Positions 20,898 through 31,171 of a stretch of DNA of 64,000 nucleotides are shown here, piece by piece. A model generated the notes under the pieces. The model ran no database searches. It worked only from the letters and a program-made list of their open reading frames with translations, and had not been told where the DNA came from. The position numbers were made by a program, and so were the translations under genes. The stretch's first letter is position 1, and every line of letters begins with the position of its first letter. The stretch is from Macrocystis pyrifera (lineage: Eukaryota; Sar; Phaeophyceae; Laminariales; Laminariaceae), in assembly GCA_031763025.1 (NCBI GenBank), contig JASSKH010000003.1, positions 14,566,992 to 14,630,991 of the forward strand, read 5' to 3'.

Positions 20898-21627
20898 GGC
20901 AGCACGCACATTATCTTTCTAAAGCGACGGGGAAAGCACCGTTTCCCGAAATAGGGAATCTAGACCCTTGGACCAGTCTCAGTCTCAGTCTCCCCTTTGT
21001 TCACCGAAGCTCCATGATCATATATATATACGGTGAGACGTCTACTGCTGCTGTATCTCAAGCTGAAGAGACTTGGGTTTCAAACGTTCTAGGCGGGGTT
21101 GGAAAAAGAAAAGAAAAGATCCTCACTGCTGATTGGTGCGGCTCTCTAAACGTCGAGCAAAAAAGGCGCCGATTTATTGCCGCCCGTATACCCCCATGCG
21201 CTGAAGCACAGTTGTGTGAGGATAATTATTTGTCTAGTGGAGATCGAGAGGTAACCACTGGCGCACGCGTGAAAATTGAACGTGACGGACGTCATTCGAG
21301 AGAAGCGTGGGGATTGACATCTCCCTCCTCCGTCTTTACGCCGGGAAAGAAAGGAGGCCGGTACTGTGCGGCATCCTCGGAGAGACGACGACCTCCGCTA
21401 TCCCCTGCGCGGGGGAACATGGAGGAGGTCGACGACGTTCTGATGTCGTCTCGCCGATCGTTTACAAAAACCGGGTGGACACCCTCCTGTCGTTTCCCCC
21501 GGGCCACGTGACGTGACCGTGACTCCGCCGCGGTGTTTTGCGAGTGTCGAGGGGTGTGGCGTTTTCAACTCCCTTCGTGTGGCATGTCCGTCCCCTGCCC
21601 CCCCCCCCCCCACCCCCTTGCCCAACA
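20898..21627. other. Unassigned stretch with one moderate open frame
   Basis: A + frame of 165 codons starts at ATG 21014 (composition mixed, no repeats) and ends at 21511. No motif or homologue is recognised and no splice pattern supports it. It could be a small gene or chance. C tract near 21598-21610. Confidence 0.25.
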
Positions 21628-21778
21628 CTTCCCGGCGCTTCGCGCTTGGTGCAAGCAATGTCTGCCTGGTCGGTGAAAACCCGACGTGCTCCGTCCCGGC
21701 ATTGTAGGGGTGCGAGGGTCTATGGTCATACGACTACGGCCATGAATGATAATGAGTACCCCCCCCCCCCCCCCCCCC
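21628..21778 (+). mobile_element. F1 short retroelement, 5'-truncated
   Basis: Starts GGCGCTTCGCGCTTGGTGC and ends CCATGAATGATAATGAGTAC-(C)~18. The 5' break follows CCCCCCCCCCACCCCCTTGCCC, so the copy starts just downstream of another C tract. Confidence 0.88.
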
Positions 21779-22789
21779 GTCAGTGTTGCGCGTGTCTAGC
21801 TGATTGGTTGCGAGTAATGGTGTGTTTCGCGCTTTTTTTCCACGGGTTTATGTTACCATTGATGCCAAGTGTTAGGCACCAGGAGGTACGTATGAATGTA
21901 TAGGTCTGCGTTCGCCGGTGCCACATTTTTTGCCAGTTGGTTTTCAGTGTGTTTGCTGGCCAACGGGGTTGTCGTTCGACCCTTCTTCGGGAGTGTTTGG
22001 GGCAGGAGGGCTTTGCCCTCGTGGCGTGAGGGGGTAGGGCTGAGAAAACAGGGAGGTACACCTAGCTTTCGTAGTTTTTGGATTATTTGGGTACATCGCT
22101 TCACGCTTTTGTATGGATTTTCTGTTATTTCGTCACGTTCTCTTCATGTTGTGGATGCTGACGCTAGACATTGTCAGATGGCAAACGAAAAAAATAACAT
22201 GTTTGCTGGCCGTCCGACCTTGTAAAGGTGAACGTGAGCATCAGCATCAAGCACGAGCTCATAAAGATGTCCAGAGATAAAAGAAGAAAAAAAAAAAAAA
22301 ACAGGGGAAACCACTGTTTTTCACGTAAAACGGTTAATCTTTACACGATGTTGTGTTGTATTAACCCTTCCCGTTAAAAAGGCGCGAGTTTTGCCGCCGG
22401 CAGCTGTTTCTTCTCGCTGTGACAGGTGTTGAAATGTTTTTTTTTTGTTTCTCCTTATTTTATTCCCTGTGTCTTGTTGCGGTTTCTTGCCCTTTTTTTC
22501 GGCTGTGGCTTTGTGTTGGCATGCGCGCCCCGCTTCCGTGGCGGTTGCAGCTTCCGACACCCTGCTACTGCACCCCTTCGCCACCCCCCTGTGTGCCTGT
22601 ATGCCTTGTGCCTGGTGCATATGTGTTCCTCGCATTGAACCGTGCTTTCTACCCATCGACATCCAGCAGACTCAGTGTCCGTGCCGATCGTTCAATTCGA
22701 CAGAGATAATACGAGCTCAGTGGTCACAAAACTACGCCACAGCAGAGAGACTGCGTTGTAGTGCAGTAGACAGAGTAGACAAATGCTGG
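21779..22789. other. Unassigned; partial repeat Q near 22640
   Basis: TTTCTACCCATCGACATCCAGC and GTGGTCACAAAACTACGCCAC at 22650-22740 match 41217-41310 and, more weakly, 50050-50130. The rest (21780-22640) is T-rich on + and unassigned. Confidence 0.5.
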
Positions 22790-22905
22790 TAGCCCCCTGT
22801 GTACCTTATGCCTTGCCGTGGCCGCGCCCTGTGTACCTTACGCCTTGCTGGTAGCGCCCTGTGTACCTCACACCTTGCTGGTAGCCCTCTGTGCATCTTA
22901 TACCC
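22790..22905 (+). repeat. Tandem array, ~33-bp units
   Basis: Four units of GCCCTGTGTACCTTA(T/C)(G/A)CCTTGC plus TGGTAGC. Confidence 0.85.
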
Positions 22906-23080
22906 GTTGGTCCCGCGCAGAGGGCTACCAGCACTGTCCTGTAACTCTTATCTCTTATACACACCACAGGGAGCAAAGGAGTACTTCGGGTATGCACGAC
23001 CGATCCCCGTCTGCGTGTTCCTTTTTGTTTTCTCACGGCCAGTGCCAGTGCGAGAGCCTACCTTCCTTGACGAGCATCTA

Positions 23081-23179
23081 AACCATAGTTAATAGGACCT
23101 ATGGTTTACGTAAAAAACTATATATTTCCCTATTCTTACTCACAATATTTGGTCCTATTTACTATGGCCCCCTGTAATA
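23081..23179 (+). mobile_element. MITE-A copy 17, left-truncated
   Basis: Starts at CCATAGTTAATAGGACC without the TTACGGGGG cap; right end CCCCCTGTAATA. Confidence 0.88.
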
Positions 23180-23439
23180 GTAGGGGATACGCGGTGGTGT
23201 TTATCTTTGTGGCGCCGTTTGAAACAGCCGCATGTTCCATTCGCCAGGGAGATGTATCATTTTCAGACGTGAAATGTTGCAATGTTTATTCGTTACGTTT
23301 CAGATGTAAATGCTTGCAATGTCATCGTTTTTGTTTGCCGCCTTTCTTTTGTTGCTCTGTCGAACCCGTGTGTCCGACTCTATCTTCAATACGGTCGGCT
23401 GATGTTATTTGAATTTTCTGGCTGGTTCGTGTTTCTTGA
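23180..23439. other. Unassigned stretch
   Basis: Nothing recognised. Confidence 0.4.
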
Positions 23440-23822
23440 GGAGTGCTCGGATTGATCCCTCTTTCTAAAAGAGTGTTGTGATTGGTCCCTGGTCCTAAAG
23501 GAGAGTTCTGGTTGGCCCATGTTTCAGTGGGAATGTTCTGATTGGCCCATGTTTCTGAAGAGGAGTGTTCTGGTTGTGATCCATGTTTCCCAAGGGAGTG
23601 TTCTGATTTGCCCATGTTCTAAACAGGAGTGTTCTGATCGGTCCATGTTTCCAAAAGGAGTGTTCTGGTACGCCCACGTTTCTAAACAGGAGTGTTCTGA
23701 TTGGTCCCTGTTTCCAAAAAAGGGTGTTGTGATTGGTCCCTGTTTTATATTGCGGTTTGTCCATGTTCTAAAGGAGTGTTCTGATTGGTCCAAGTTTCTA
23801 AAAAGGAGTGTTCTGACCGGTG
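23440..23822 (+). repeat. Tandem array, ~35-bp units
   Basis: Repeats of GTTCTGATTGG(C/T)CC(A/C)TGTTT(C/T) with AAAGGAGT. About 11 units, variable in length. Confidence 0.88.
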
Positions 23823-24509
23823 CAGCTGCTGCCGTAGTTATGTAGGCGACTTTTTTTTATTTCCCAATCTGGAGAACACAAGGATTACGTGAGGTGTTCT
23901 ACATTGCATGATGCCCTCGTCTTCGTCGCTACGGGAGCGCCAGCGAACAATGCGGACACGGGTGAACGGCCCGGCATGGCCATCACGATTCGCGAATGGA
24001 CCCCGCGAGACGACCTAGAGACAACGAGAAAGAAAAAATTCCGCAGGCTTTCATCTGAGCGATGTTCGCTGACGCAATAGAGCAATGTCGCGTCCCAAGA
24101 AGTGACCTTCACCCGTAGTACGGTGACGCTGCGAGAGCAACATTGCACCACTTTTTCGAAGCCAAGCTTAGGCTTTCCACGCGACGTGTGCGCCGAGATC
24201 CTGGACGAGACTATCCGTCGAGTGTCATTAGGGGTTTCCCCTCTTCGCTTGCCGCGTGCATGCATGACCTGCTTTTTCATGCCACGATGGTGGTGATATT
24301 TACGCAGTGGCGGGCAGCAATTGCGCATACATATCGATGCTTTTGTCAAAACCAACCGCTGGGTGGTACATCGCGCGCATGCCCCCCCAAACGTCTTCCA
24401 CGATGTACAAGTGCACCCGGTACGCTGTATATGGCTTGTCGCGCAGGATGGACCTGAACTTACCCGGGATGGCGGTTCAATCGATCGACATTGTGCCAAC
24501 GGAACCTTT
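23823..24509. other. Unassigned low-copy stretch
   Basis: Long frames on both strands (up to 204 codons on minus, 23885-24499), none with a recognised domain. Stops break the + frames at 24080 and 24297. A decayed element or chance frames are both possible. Confidence 0.3.
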
Positions 24510-25075
24510 CACATTATTGCCCTTCCCCGTTTACACCTCATGTACACTTCCCCGTCTAGTATCTTTCCCCTTCCCGTTTACACCTGACCCCTTTCCATCT
24601 ATACGTTGCTCCTTCCCGTTTACACCTTGCTCTCCCCGTCTACACCTTGCTCCTTCCCGTCTACACCTTAATCCTCTCCCCTTTCATGCCTTGCTCCTGC
24701 CCGTTCACACATCACCCCTTCCCGTTTACATCTTACCCCTTCCTTTACACATTTTACCCCTTCCCGTCTGCGTCTTACCCCTTCCCGTTTACACCTTATC
24801 TCTCCCCGTCTACGCCTTGCCCCTTCCCGTTTACATCTTACTCCTTCCAGTTTAAACCTTGCCCCTGCTCGTTTACACCTGTCCCCCTCTCTATTTACAC
24901 CGTACCCCTTCCCGTCTATACCTCACTTCTTCCCGGTTACACCTTACACCTGTTCCTGTTTACACCTGGCCTCTTCCTGTTTAAACACCTTTGTCCCTTC
25001 CAGTTTACACCTTACTCCTTCTCGTATACCTGGTACACTTTCACACCCCTTCTCGGCTACACCTTACCCCTTCCC
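24510..25075 (+). repeat. Tandem array, ~22-bp units
   Basis: CCCTTCCCGTTTACACCTTA and variants repeated about 25 times. Confidence 0.92.
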
Positions 25076-25545
25076 GTCTTCACCTATACCCTTACCGCTC
25101 ACATCTTACCCCCTCTCCTCGTTTACACCTTTTACCCCTCCCCGTTTACCCCTTACCCCTCCCCGTTCCGCCACTACTAATACGAGACCCCTTGCCGTTT
25201 TCACCTATACCCTAACCGCTCACATCTTACCCCCTCCTCGTACACACCTTTTACCCCTCCCCGTTTACCCCTTACCTCTCCCCGTTCCGCCACTATTAAT
25301 ACGAGACCCCTTCCTGTCTACGCCTATACCCTTACCGCTCACATCTTACCCCCTCCTCGTTTACACATTTTACCCCTCCCCGTTTACCCCTTACCCCTCC
25401 CCGTTCTGCCACTATTAATACGAGACCCCTTCCTGTCTACGCCTATACCCTTAACGCTCACATCTTACCCCCTCCTCGTTTACACCTTTAAAACCCCCCC
25501 CCCCCTTTTTCCCTTACCCCTCCCCGTTCCGCCACTATTAGTGCG
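25076..25545 (+). repeat. Higher-order tandem array, ~122-bp units
   Basis: Four near-identical blocks, each CTATTAATACGAGACCCCTT...CCGCTCACATCTTACCCCC...CCCCTCCCCGTTCCGCCA. Each block is built from the 22-bp motif of the preceding array. The last block ends at 25545 with TATTAGTGCGAG. Confidence 0.92.
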
Positions 25546-26011
25546 AGCAGTCTCTGGAATTCTTCCGCGGAGCAACGTGCCTCCCTCTATACTCTATAAT
25601 GCCGGTTTCCGGCTTGTATAGAAGTGTCTGTGGAATGAATCGCTTGGCACAGCTGCTAGGATTGACCAGTGCGGCAGTGTGCGGAGTAATTAGTGCCGGT
25701 TGGTTGCCGCTAGATATAGTGCCGTTTGAAAAAACGCTTGAGACATGTGCTCCGCCATGAACGCCGCCTGCGATGCCGTGCGATGCATCCAACCCCCGCC
25801 ACAGACAAAAGGCGGCTTTCGAGGTCATTACTCAACGAACGCAGCAAAAAAAAAAAAGAAGCACGATTCTTGACATTTTTTTTTTTATAAATTTTGAAAT
25901 ACGTCAGCTGTGAGTTCGACTGATTAAATAGTTGATACTCAACCTGTAAAAGGTGGCACTATATATCACGTCAACGTTTTCAAAACGACTGACGTTTTCG
26001 AAACAACTATT
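25546..26011. other. Unassigned stretch
   Basis: A minus frame with ATG at 25828 (about 96 codons) shows no domain. 25890-25945 is the inverted copy of 18040-18100. Confidence 0.35.
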
Positions 26012-26122
26012 TATTACGGGGGACCATAGTAAATAGGACCTACGGTACACACAACAACCCATATATTTACCTATTTTTCACCAACAATATTTCGTCCTAT
26101 TTACTATCGCCCCCCGCAACGG
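26012..26122 (+). mobile_element. MITE-A copy 18
   Basis: a/a ends; right end degenerate (TATCGCCCCCCGCAACGGTA). Confidence 0.9.
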
Positions 26123-26176
26123 TAACAATACGCTGTTTTTGGGGGTCGCGAAGCGTGGCGTTGTTTGTATTCGTGT

Positions 26177-26285
26177 TATCGCGGGGGACCATAGTAAATA
26201 GGACTAAATATTCTTGGCAAGAATAGGTAAATATATAGGTTTTTATGGATACCATAGGTCCTATTAACTATGGACCCCCGTAATA
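26177..26285 (-). mobile_element. MITE-A copy 19
   Basis: a-type left (GCGGGGGACC), t-type right, abutting the 5' end of an F1 copy at 26286. Confidence 0.92.
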
Positions 26286-26915
26286 GGGTTGGCGTCGGTT
26301 GGCAACGACACTGTCGAACATGCCGCTCACTGTCGTACTTGAGCTATTACGAGGGTCCATAGTTAACGGGACCAAAGTTTGTTAGTAAACATAGGTAAGT
26401 ATATAGGTTTTTATGTATACCATAGGTCCTGTTAACTATGGACCCCCGTAATAGACGACCAGGGTACCGATTTTTTTGTTTTTGTTTTTTGGCGGTCGGT
26501 CACAGCTGGTGGTTGAGTGATCATTTGTACGTACGAGGTGAAGAACCTTTACTCTGCACAAGGGGGGATGATCGTATCACGTAATGTTTGTGGTAAGGCA
26601 CACCCAAGAGGCAGTTACATAGTACTTCCATTGCTGTCTCTGGAAGTGGTTGCACCGGAATTTTAAATCATCTATTTGAAGCTGTCATCCATATGCAAGA
26701 CAGTCTGCCCCCAAAAAGCGGTTCTTAGTAGGATGCAGCTCACCCTTCATGCGACTTGCCCAACACCTCACGGCCCTCCGCGCTTGGTGCAAGCAATGTC
26801 TGCCTGGTCGGTGAAACCCGACGTGCTCCGTCCCGCCATTGTAGAGATGCGAAGGTCTATGATCATATGTACGACTACGGCCATGCATGATAACGAGTAC
26901 ACCCCCCCCCCCCCC

Positions 26916-26952
<37 letters not shown>
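26286..26952 (+). mobile_element. F1 short retroelement, full length, split by MITE-A
   Basis: GGTTGGCGTCGGTTGGCAAC start, MITE-A inserted at GAGC-TA-GACGACC, then ...CCATGCATGATAACGAGTACA and a C tail of ~50 with one A at 26917 (26902-26952). Confidence 0.9.
26345..26453 (-). mobile_element. MITE-A copy 20, inserted in F1
   Basis: t/t ends. The uninterrupted F1 at 11190-11210 reads TTGAGCTAGACAACC, so the element sits exactly in the TA. Confidence 0.95.
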
Positions 26953-26953
<1 letters not shown>

Positions 26954-27075
26954 CCGCATAATTAACCGGCACGCACGCTGGCTTAGACGATTTACGATTT
27001 ACCGCCCCGAGCAAGGGGGTAAGATAAGCAAAATGTTTCCATTAATATGTAACATATTGGAAACAACGTACTGAA

Positions 27076-27195
27076 CGCCCAATTGTTGGAGGTGTCTCTA
27101 TTAGGAGCAGGAACGGTGCCCCGTCTCGAAAGGGATGCGTGGTCAATTTGTCAAATGACTAAGGCAAGCAACAGACGAGTACGAGTACGCCCCCA
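27076..27195 (+). mobile_element. LINE 3' end (C-tailed), 5'-truncated
   Basis: GCGCCCAATTGTTGGAGG-type sequence (27076), GTCTCTATTAGGAGCAGGAA, CGTCTCGAAAGGGATGCG, GACTAAGGCAAGCAACAGAC, then GAGTACGAGTACGCCCCC, the tail being only five C. Confidence 0.85.
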
Positions 27196-27258
27196 GGTGT
27201 GGCTGAGTAGGTTATACTCCTGACACCATACCCAGCGTGAGGAAGGCAATGAACCTAC

Positions 27259-27377
27259 TATTACGGGGGGCCATAGTAAATGGGACCAAATATTGTTAGT
27301 AAAAACAGGGAAACGTATAGGTTTTTGTGTAGACTGCAGGTGACCGTAGGTGCTATTTACTGCGGTCCTCCGTAATA
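27259..27377 (-). mobile_element. MITE-A copy 21
   Basis: a/a ends with an internal ~10-bp expansion (GACTGCAGGTGACCGTAGGT). Confidence 0.88.
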
Positions 27378-27546
27378 CCAACGTCGTATTCGAAGTAGAA
27401 TAAACGACGTTCGAGGCCATTTTTTTTTTTTTTTAAGCTTCCTACTGACTCAACAAGGGATCGAAGTTGCAGCTGTGGACATTGTCGGAGGGCAAATAAA
27501 TTGAACACGCACGCTAATACAACAAACGCTACATGCCGAGGACAGC

Positions 27547-27638
27547 TGAGATATCACCCCCCCTGGCCCGTCTCGAAAGGGACGAAAGGGATGCGTGGTC
27601 AATGGTCAAATGACTAAGGCAAGCAACAAATGAGTACG

Positions 27639-27702
<64 letters not shown>
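27547..27702 (+). mobile_element. LINE 3' end with 64-nt C tail
   Basis: The ~90-bp body starts immediately after the C run in ATCACCCCCCCTGGCCCGTC and ends CAACAAATGAGTACG-(C)64 (27639-27702). Tail on one side and C run on the other fit insertion into a C tract. Confidence 0.9.
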
Positions 27703-27706
<4 letters not shown>

Positions 27707-27951
27707 CAAAGACGGTTGAATGGTCGCCGTGCCGCAAATCGTAACGTGAGGGCTTTAACTTGTTTCGTCTCCCGCAAATCTGGCCACATGGTTACCGCCG
27801 TAGTACACCAACCATCATATGCCAACCCGGAAGTATGTCAAAATCGAGCGAAAAAAGCAACCCCGCCGACCTTGAGCGGCGGCGCAAAGGCAGCCACAGG
27901 TTTGCCGCCGTGATTCATCGACCACTGAAGTCTATTCGCAGGTGGTCGGGA

Positions 27952-27982
<31 letters not shown>

Positions 27983-28166
27983 CTCCCCCCCCCCCTTGCA
28001 CAATGTGGGCGTAAAAAAAATCCTTCGTAGAGACATCGAATAAGGTAAACACCATTTGGCGTACCGATCTGAGAGGGTTTGACGACACATTGTGGGCAAT
28101 GTCTCCACAAGGATTTTGCTTACACTCACATTGTGCTAGGGCGGGGGGGGGGGGGGGGGGGGGGGG

Positions 28167-28197
<31 letters not shown>

Positions 28198-28330
28198 CTC
28201 CTCCAATCACCTGTGTTGACATTGCCCCCCCTGCGTTTTCGGCGAAGGCGGCCGCAGTCGGCGGTCCGTCGTAGCGACTCCACCGCCACAAGTGGTTTAT
28301 GTGAAAGAGCCATCTTTTGCGAGAGGGGGC
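27703..28330 (-). pseudogene. Possible transposon-derived Cys-rich ORF fragment broken by C/G tracts
   Basis: The minus strand encodes, around 28030-28140, a segment with C-E-C-K-Q-N-P-C-G followed ~30 residues later by K-D-F-F-Y-A-H-I-V. This resembles, from memory, the CxC...C and hydrophobic helix region of some transposase-associated proteins. The frame is interrupted by a C tract (27951-27979, with a mixed C tract after it) and a G tract (28143-28197). Outside these the frame is not continuous. Identity is tentative. Confidence 0.25.
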
Positions 28331-28569
28331 GGGGCCGCGAGGAGGGTGGCGTCGGCTGAGGAGAGGAGCTGTAATGGTGAAAACTTCTCCTCTCGAGAAG
28401 CGGCGGTCAGCAAGTGATTCCTAAAAGTAGGTTGAGAGGACCTAGCACTTGGAAGCGCTTTCTTGTGCCAAAGGACGTGGCACAGCGACCCGACCCTACG
28501 TAAGAATTACGTTTTTACGACATCGGAGCGTAGAATCGAGGAGCGGGGGGGGGGGGGGGGGGGGGGGGG
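28331..28569. other. Unassigned, ending in a G tract
   Basis: Palindromic GAGAGGAG/CTCCTCTC near 28361-28398. G tract at about 28544-28570 is the tail complement of the next element. Confidence 0.5.
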
Positions 28570-28628
28570 GTGCACTCGATATCATGCATGGCCGGCCGTA
28601 GTCGTATGACCGTAGACCCTCGCATTCA
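28570..28628 (-). mobile_element. F1 3'-end fragment
   Basis: Only ~55 bp: GCACTCGATATCATGCATGGCC...GTAGACCCTCGCATTC. It runs straight into a LINE fragment after ATGGGGCG. Confidence 0.85.
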
Positions 28629-28858
28629 TGGGGCGCATACTCATTCGTTGCTTGCCTGAGTAATTCGACTATTGACCACGCACTTCTTTCGAGACGGAGG
28701 GGAGCACCGTCCCTACCTCCTAGTAGAGACACCTCCAACACAATGGGCGCTCGTGATTTTTTTTTCCCATATGTTCACATGGAAACGTGTTTGGCTTATC
28801 TCCGACCCCCTCCCGCTTTACCGTCTGTGGCCACCATCTGTCTGAGGAGAGGGGGGGC
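28629..28858 (-). mobile_element. LINE 3' end, 5'-truncated
   Basis: CATACTCATTCGTTGCTTGC, TTTCGAGACGGAG, AGAGACACCTCCAACA and GTGGCCACCATCTGTCTG align with 1360-1560 and 33290-33490. The tail tract is nearly lost (GGGGCG). Confidence 0.83.
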
Positions 28859-29204
28859 GGTCTGCCAACCCATCTTCGTCCTTCGGATCTGCGCGAATAT
28901 CTGCCGCGCGCACGGACGATGTAGAGAGAAAGCTAGGAACCCAAGAAATTTCCGTCTTCGTCCCGGCAGTTATTCGGGGGGGGGATGCCGGGGTCTCGGG
29001 GGGGGGTCATCCCTCGGAGAACCGACGAAACCCAATCGAGGTCGAAATAATGGCGTTCCTTTGTTGTACTTACAGCGGGAAGGCGTTAGTGGCCGACTAG
29101 AACTTCAAGTATGTAGCCAACGGTATACAGTCTAACAGGTTTTATCCCATTTCTCGCTTTTACCGAGAGGTCTGGCTGCATTCAGACGCTTGCCACGATA
29201 CATT
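28859..29204. other. Unassigned stretch
   Basis: A + frame continues from the LINE fragment to 29135 without recognisable motif. Confidence 0.4.
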
Positions 29205-29505
29205 TTTTGTTAAAAGGGTTACCCCTGGGCTGGGTAATCGACCGATCTTTTACCCCTATAGCTCAGTAGGTACTACCTTCATTTTGGCGTCGTCGAGGAC
29301 ACCCGGATTCGAGATCTCACTCCGAACGTTCCTCTTACAATACAGAAGCGCTTTTGCGCGTGCGTCCCTGAACACGTATGTCTCCCTGGTTTGCCTAGGT
29401 ATTGAAACGAAGAAACGAAGCGGGTATGATAGGTCAGCGTACGGCCGTATACGGTACCGGCGCCCCAAATATGCATCCCGCCGTTCAGAGGGGGGGGGGG
29501 GGGGG
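29205..29505 (+). mobile_element. tRNA-like SINE unit (family S), first of tandem pair
   Basis: GTTACCCCTGGGCTGGGTAA, CGATCTTTTACCCCTATAGC, A-box TAGCTCAGTAGGT, degenerate B-box CCCGGATTCGAGATC, and tail CCGTTCAGAGGGG(G)n. Confidence 0.78.
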
Positions 29506-29600
29506 GGGGGTGTTGTAAGGATCACCCTGGGCTGCTGGGTATTCGATCGGTCTTTTACGTCTACAGCTCAGTAGGTAATCCCCCGTCACATTTTTCTGAG
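29506..29600 (+). mobile_element. tRNA-like SINE unit (family S), truncated second unit
   Basis: TGTTGTAAGGATCACCCTGG to CTCAGTAGGTAATCCCCCGT. The B-box half is missing. Confidence 0.72.
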
Positions 29601-29701
29601 GATCCTCGCTTGGTTGTGGTATAGGAGCTCCAAAGCTCCAAAGCTCTTCACCCAAAGCTCACCCAACGCTTTGGAGAGAGGGTTTATTTTGGCGTTTTCC
29701 T
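29601..29701. other. Short duplicated GAGCTCC/AAGCTC motifs
   Basis: CTCCAAAGCTCCAAAGCTCT and related repeats; resembles part of repeat R (GGAGCTCCATACCTCACC). Confidence 0.4.
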
Positions 29702-29911
29702 TTCGGGGCTAAACTGCAGTCAGTCCCGTTTTGGGGACAAAGCACTCAAATTCTACGGTAGTTTTTGTCCTCAGAACGGGACTGCAGTACTATTGCGGGG
29801 GACCATAGTAAATGGGACCAAAATTTGTCAGTAAAAATAGGGAAATATATAGGTTTTTGTGTGTACCTCAGGTGCTATTTACTATGGTCCTCCGTACTAG
29901 AGGGGTTAATC
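29702..29911. mobile_element. MITE-P split by MITE-A
   Basis: GGACAAAGCACTCAAATTCTAC...GTTTTTGTCC core with CAGTCCCG / CGGGACTGCAGTAC arms. The arm GTACTA-GAGGGGTTAA is divided by MITE-A copy 22. The 59.9-kb copy shows it whole as GGTACTAGAAGGGGTTA. Confidence 0.85.
29791..29899 (-). mobile_element. MITE-A copy 22, nested in MITE-P
   Basis: a/a ends (TTGCGGGGGACC; GGTCCTCCGTACTA) at a TA. Confidence 0.93.
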
Positions 29912-29941
29912 CTATGAACGTTTCACACCTCGGACAGTTCA

Positions 29942-30044
29942 AGCAGATCATAGTAAATAGGACCAAATATTGTGAGTAAAAATTGGTAAATATGTAGGTT
30001 TTTGTGTGTACCGTAGGTCCTATTTACTATGGTCCTCCGTAATA
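29942..30044 (-). mobile_element. MITE-A copy 23, left-truncated
   Basis: Starts GATCATAGTAAATAGGACC; right end GGTCCTCCGTAATA. Confidence 0.88.
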
Positions 30045-30118
30045 GTTCATGCCGTTGCAAGAGGGGTAACGTAGGACCTGCTTAAAGTACAGATTCATCC
30101 CAGGAAACACGGGCTAGC

Positions 30119-30228
30119 TATTTACGGGGGACCCTAGTAAATAGGACCAAATAGTATTAGTAACAATAGGGGAATATGTAGGTTTTTGTGTGTACCGTAG
30201 GTCCTATTTACTATGGTCCCCCGTACTA
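30119..30228 (-). mobile_element. MITE-A copy 24
   Basis: a/a ends, ACCCTAG variant on the left. Confidence 0.9.
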
Positions 30229-30632
30229 GATCGTGCGGATTAATGCGGGTCCCACCCGGCAACATGAGCTAGATCCTACAAAATCGGGCATAGATGATAT
30301 ATCTGCCTTGAACGATCTAGATCATGAACTGTGGAAATCGATGATCTGTCAGTGATCTATCTGCCCGGGTGTTGGGACACTTCCATGGCCTACGTACAGA
30401 AGGTGAGGCGTTCTACGATAGAGGTTCACCCTATATTTTCTGAGGCTCCTCACTTGACCTTCAGGAGCTCCATACCTCACCCGAAAACTGACTTCAGGAA
30501 AAAATTAAATTGCATCCCGATGAATACTCCCATGGCCCAAGTATACAATTAAGTCATTTTTCGAAACAAGATTGACATTCCGACGATTCTGGGTTAAGGA
30601 GCCCCGTTGTTCAGAAAAAAAAAAAGCGGAAA
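30229..30632 (-). repeat. Dispersed repeat R
   Basis: The opposite-strand relative of 8730-9352: CCCACCCGGCAACATGAGCT near 30250, and GTTCTACGATAGAGGTTCAC through GATTCTGGGTTAAGGAGCCC at 30410-30605. Confidence 0.68.
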
Positions 30633-30637
30633 AGTGC

Positions 30638-30746
30638 TATTACGGGGGTCCATAGTAAATGGGACCAAATACTGTTAGTAAAAATAGTTAAATATATAGG
30701 TTTTAATGTATACCAGAGGTCCTATTAACTATGGACCCCCGTAATA
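30638..30746 (-). mobile_element. MITE-A copy 25
   Basis: Mosaic left end (GGGGGTCCATAGTAAATG), t-type right. Confidence 0.92.
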
Positions 30747-31171
30747 CCTCTACCGTCGAACACGACAGGTGTATAAAGAAAAATATCGCAACCCAAACGG
30801 GATACCGGGTAGCTCCTTGGCTCGAAAGGAGCCCCGTGAACCAGAAAGTTCTCGGCCAAAAAATGCTATTAATACCTCTATCGTTCGTGTACCTGGTAGC
30901 ACGCGCCTCCAGGCCTGTCTATGAGGAGCTTGTCGCCGGTGCTCAAAAGGTGCCCCTGCCATTATTTGCTGGAGTTCGAGCGTGCGTGAACTTCTCATCA
31001 TACGAATGCAGCAGCAGCAGCAGCAGTAGGAGCAGGAGCAGCAGCAGCAGTAGCACATACTGCTGTTACGTGCGTAGCGAGAACAGACGAATTTCTCGCA
31101 TTCTCGCGTCCGCACTCTCTGAATGATGGACTTTTTCGTCGTCGAAACCAATGCCAAAATCAATGTGTTGT
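30747..31171. other. Unassigned; (AGC)n near 31010-31055
   Basis: A + frame of 131 codons containing poly-Ser from AGC repeats ends at 31126; no motif recognised. TACCTGGTA at 30890. Confidence 0.35.

Noticed and set aside
23885-24499. 204-codon minus-strand gene
   Set aside because: No domain, no supporting splice signals, and comparable frames on the other strand; kept only as an unassigned stretch.
24307-25180. Pro/Phe/Leu-rich frames of ~180 codons
   Set aside because: Direct reading of the 22-bp tandem array.
29255-29330. Functional tRNA gene
   Set aside because: Degenerate B-box with an extra A, no D-stem pairing, and repeated in other SINE copies.
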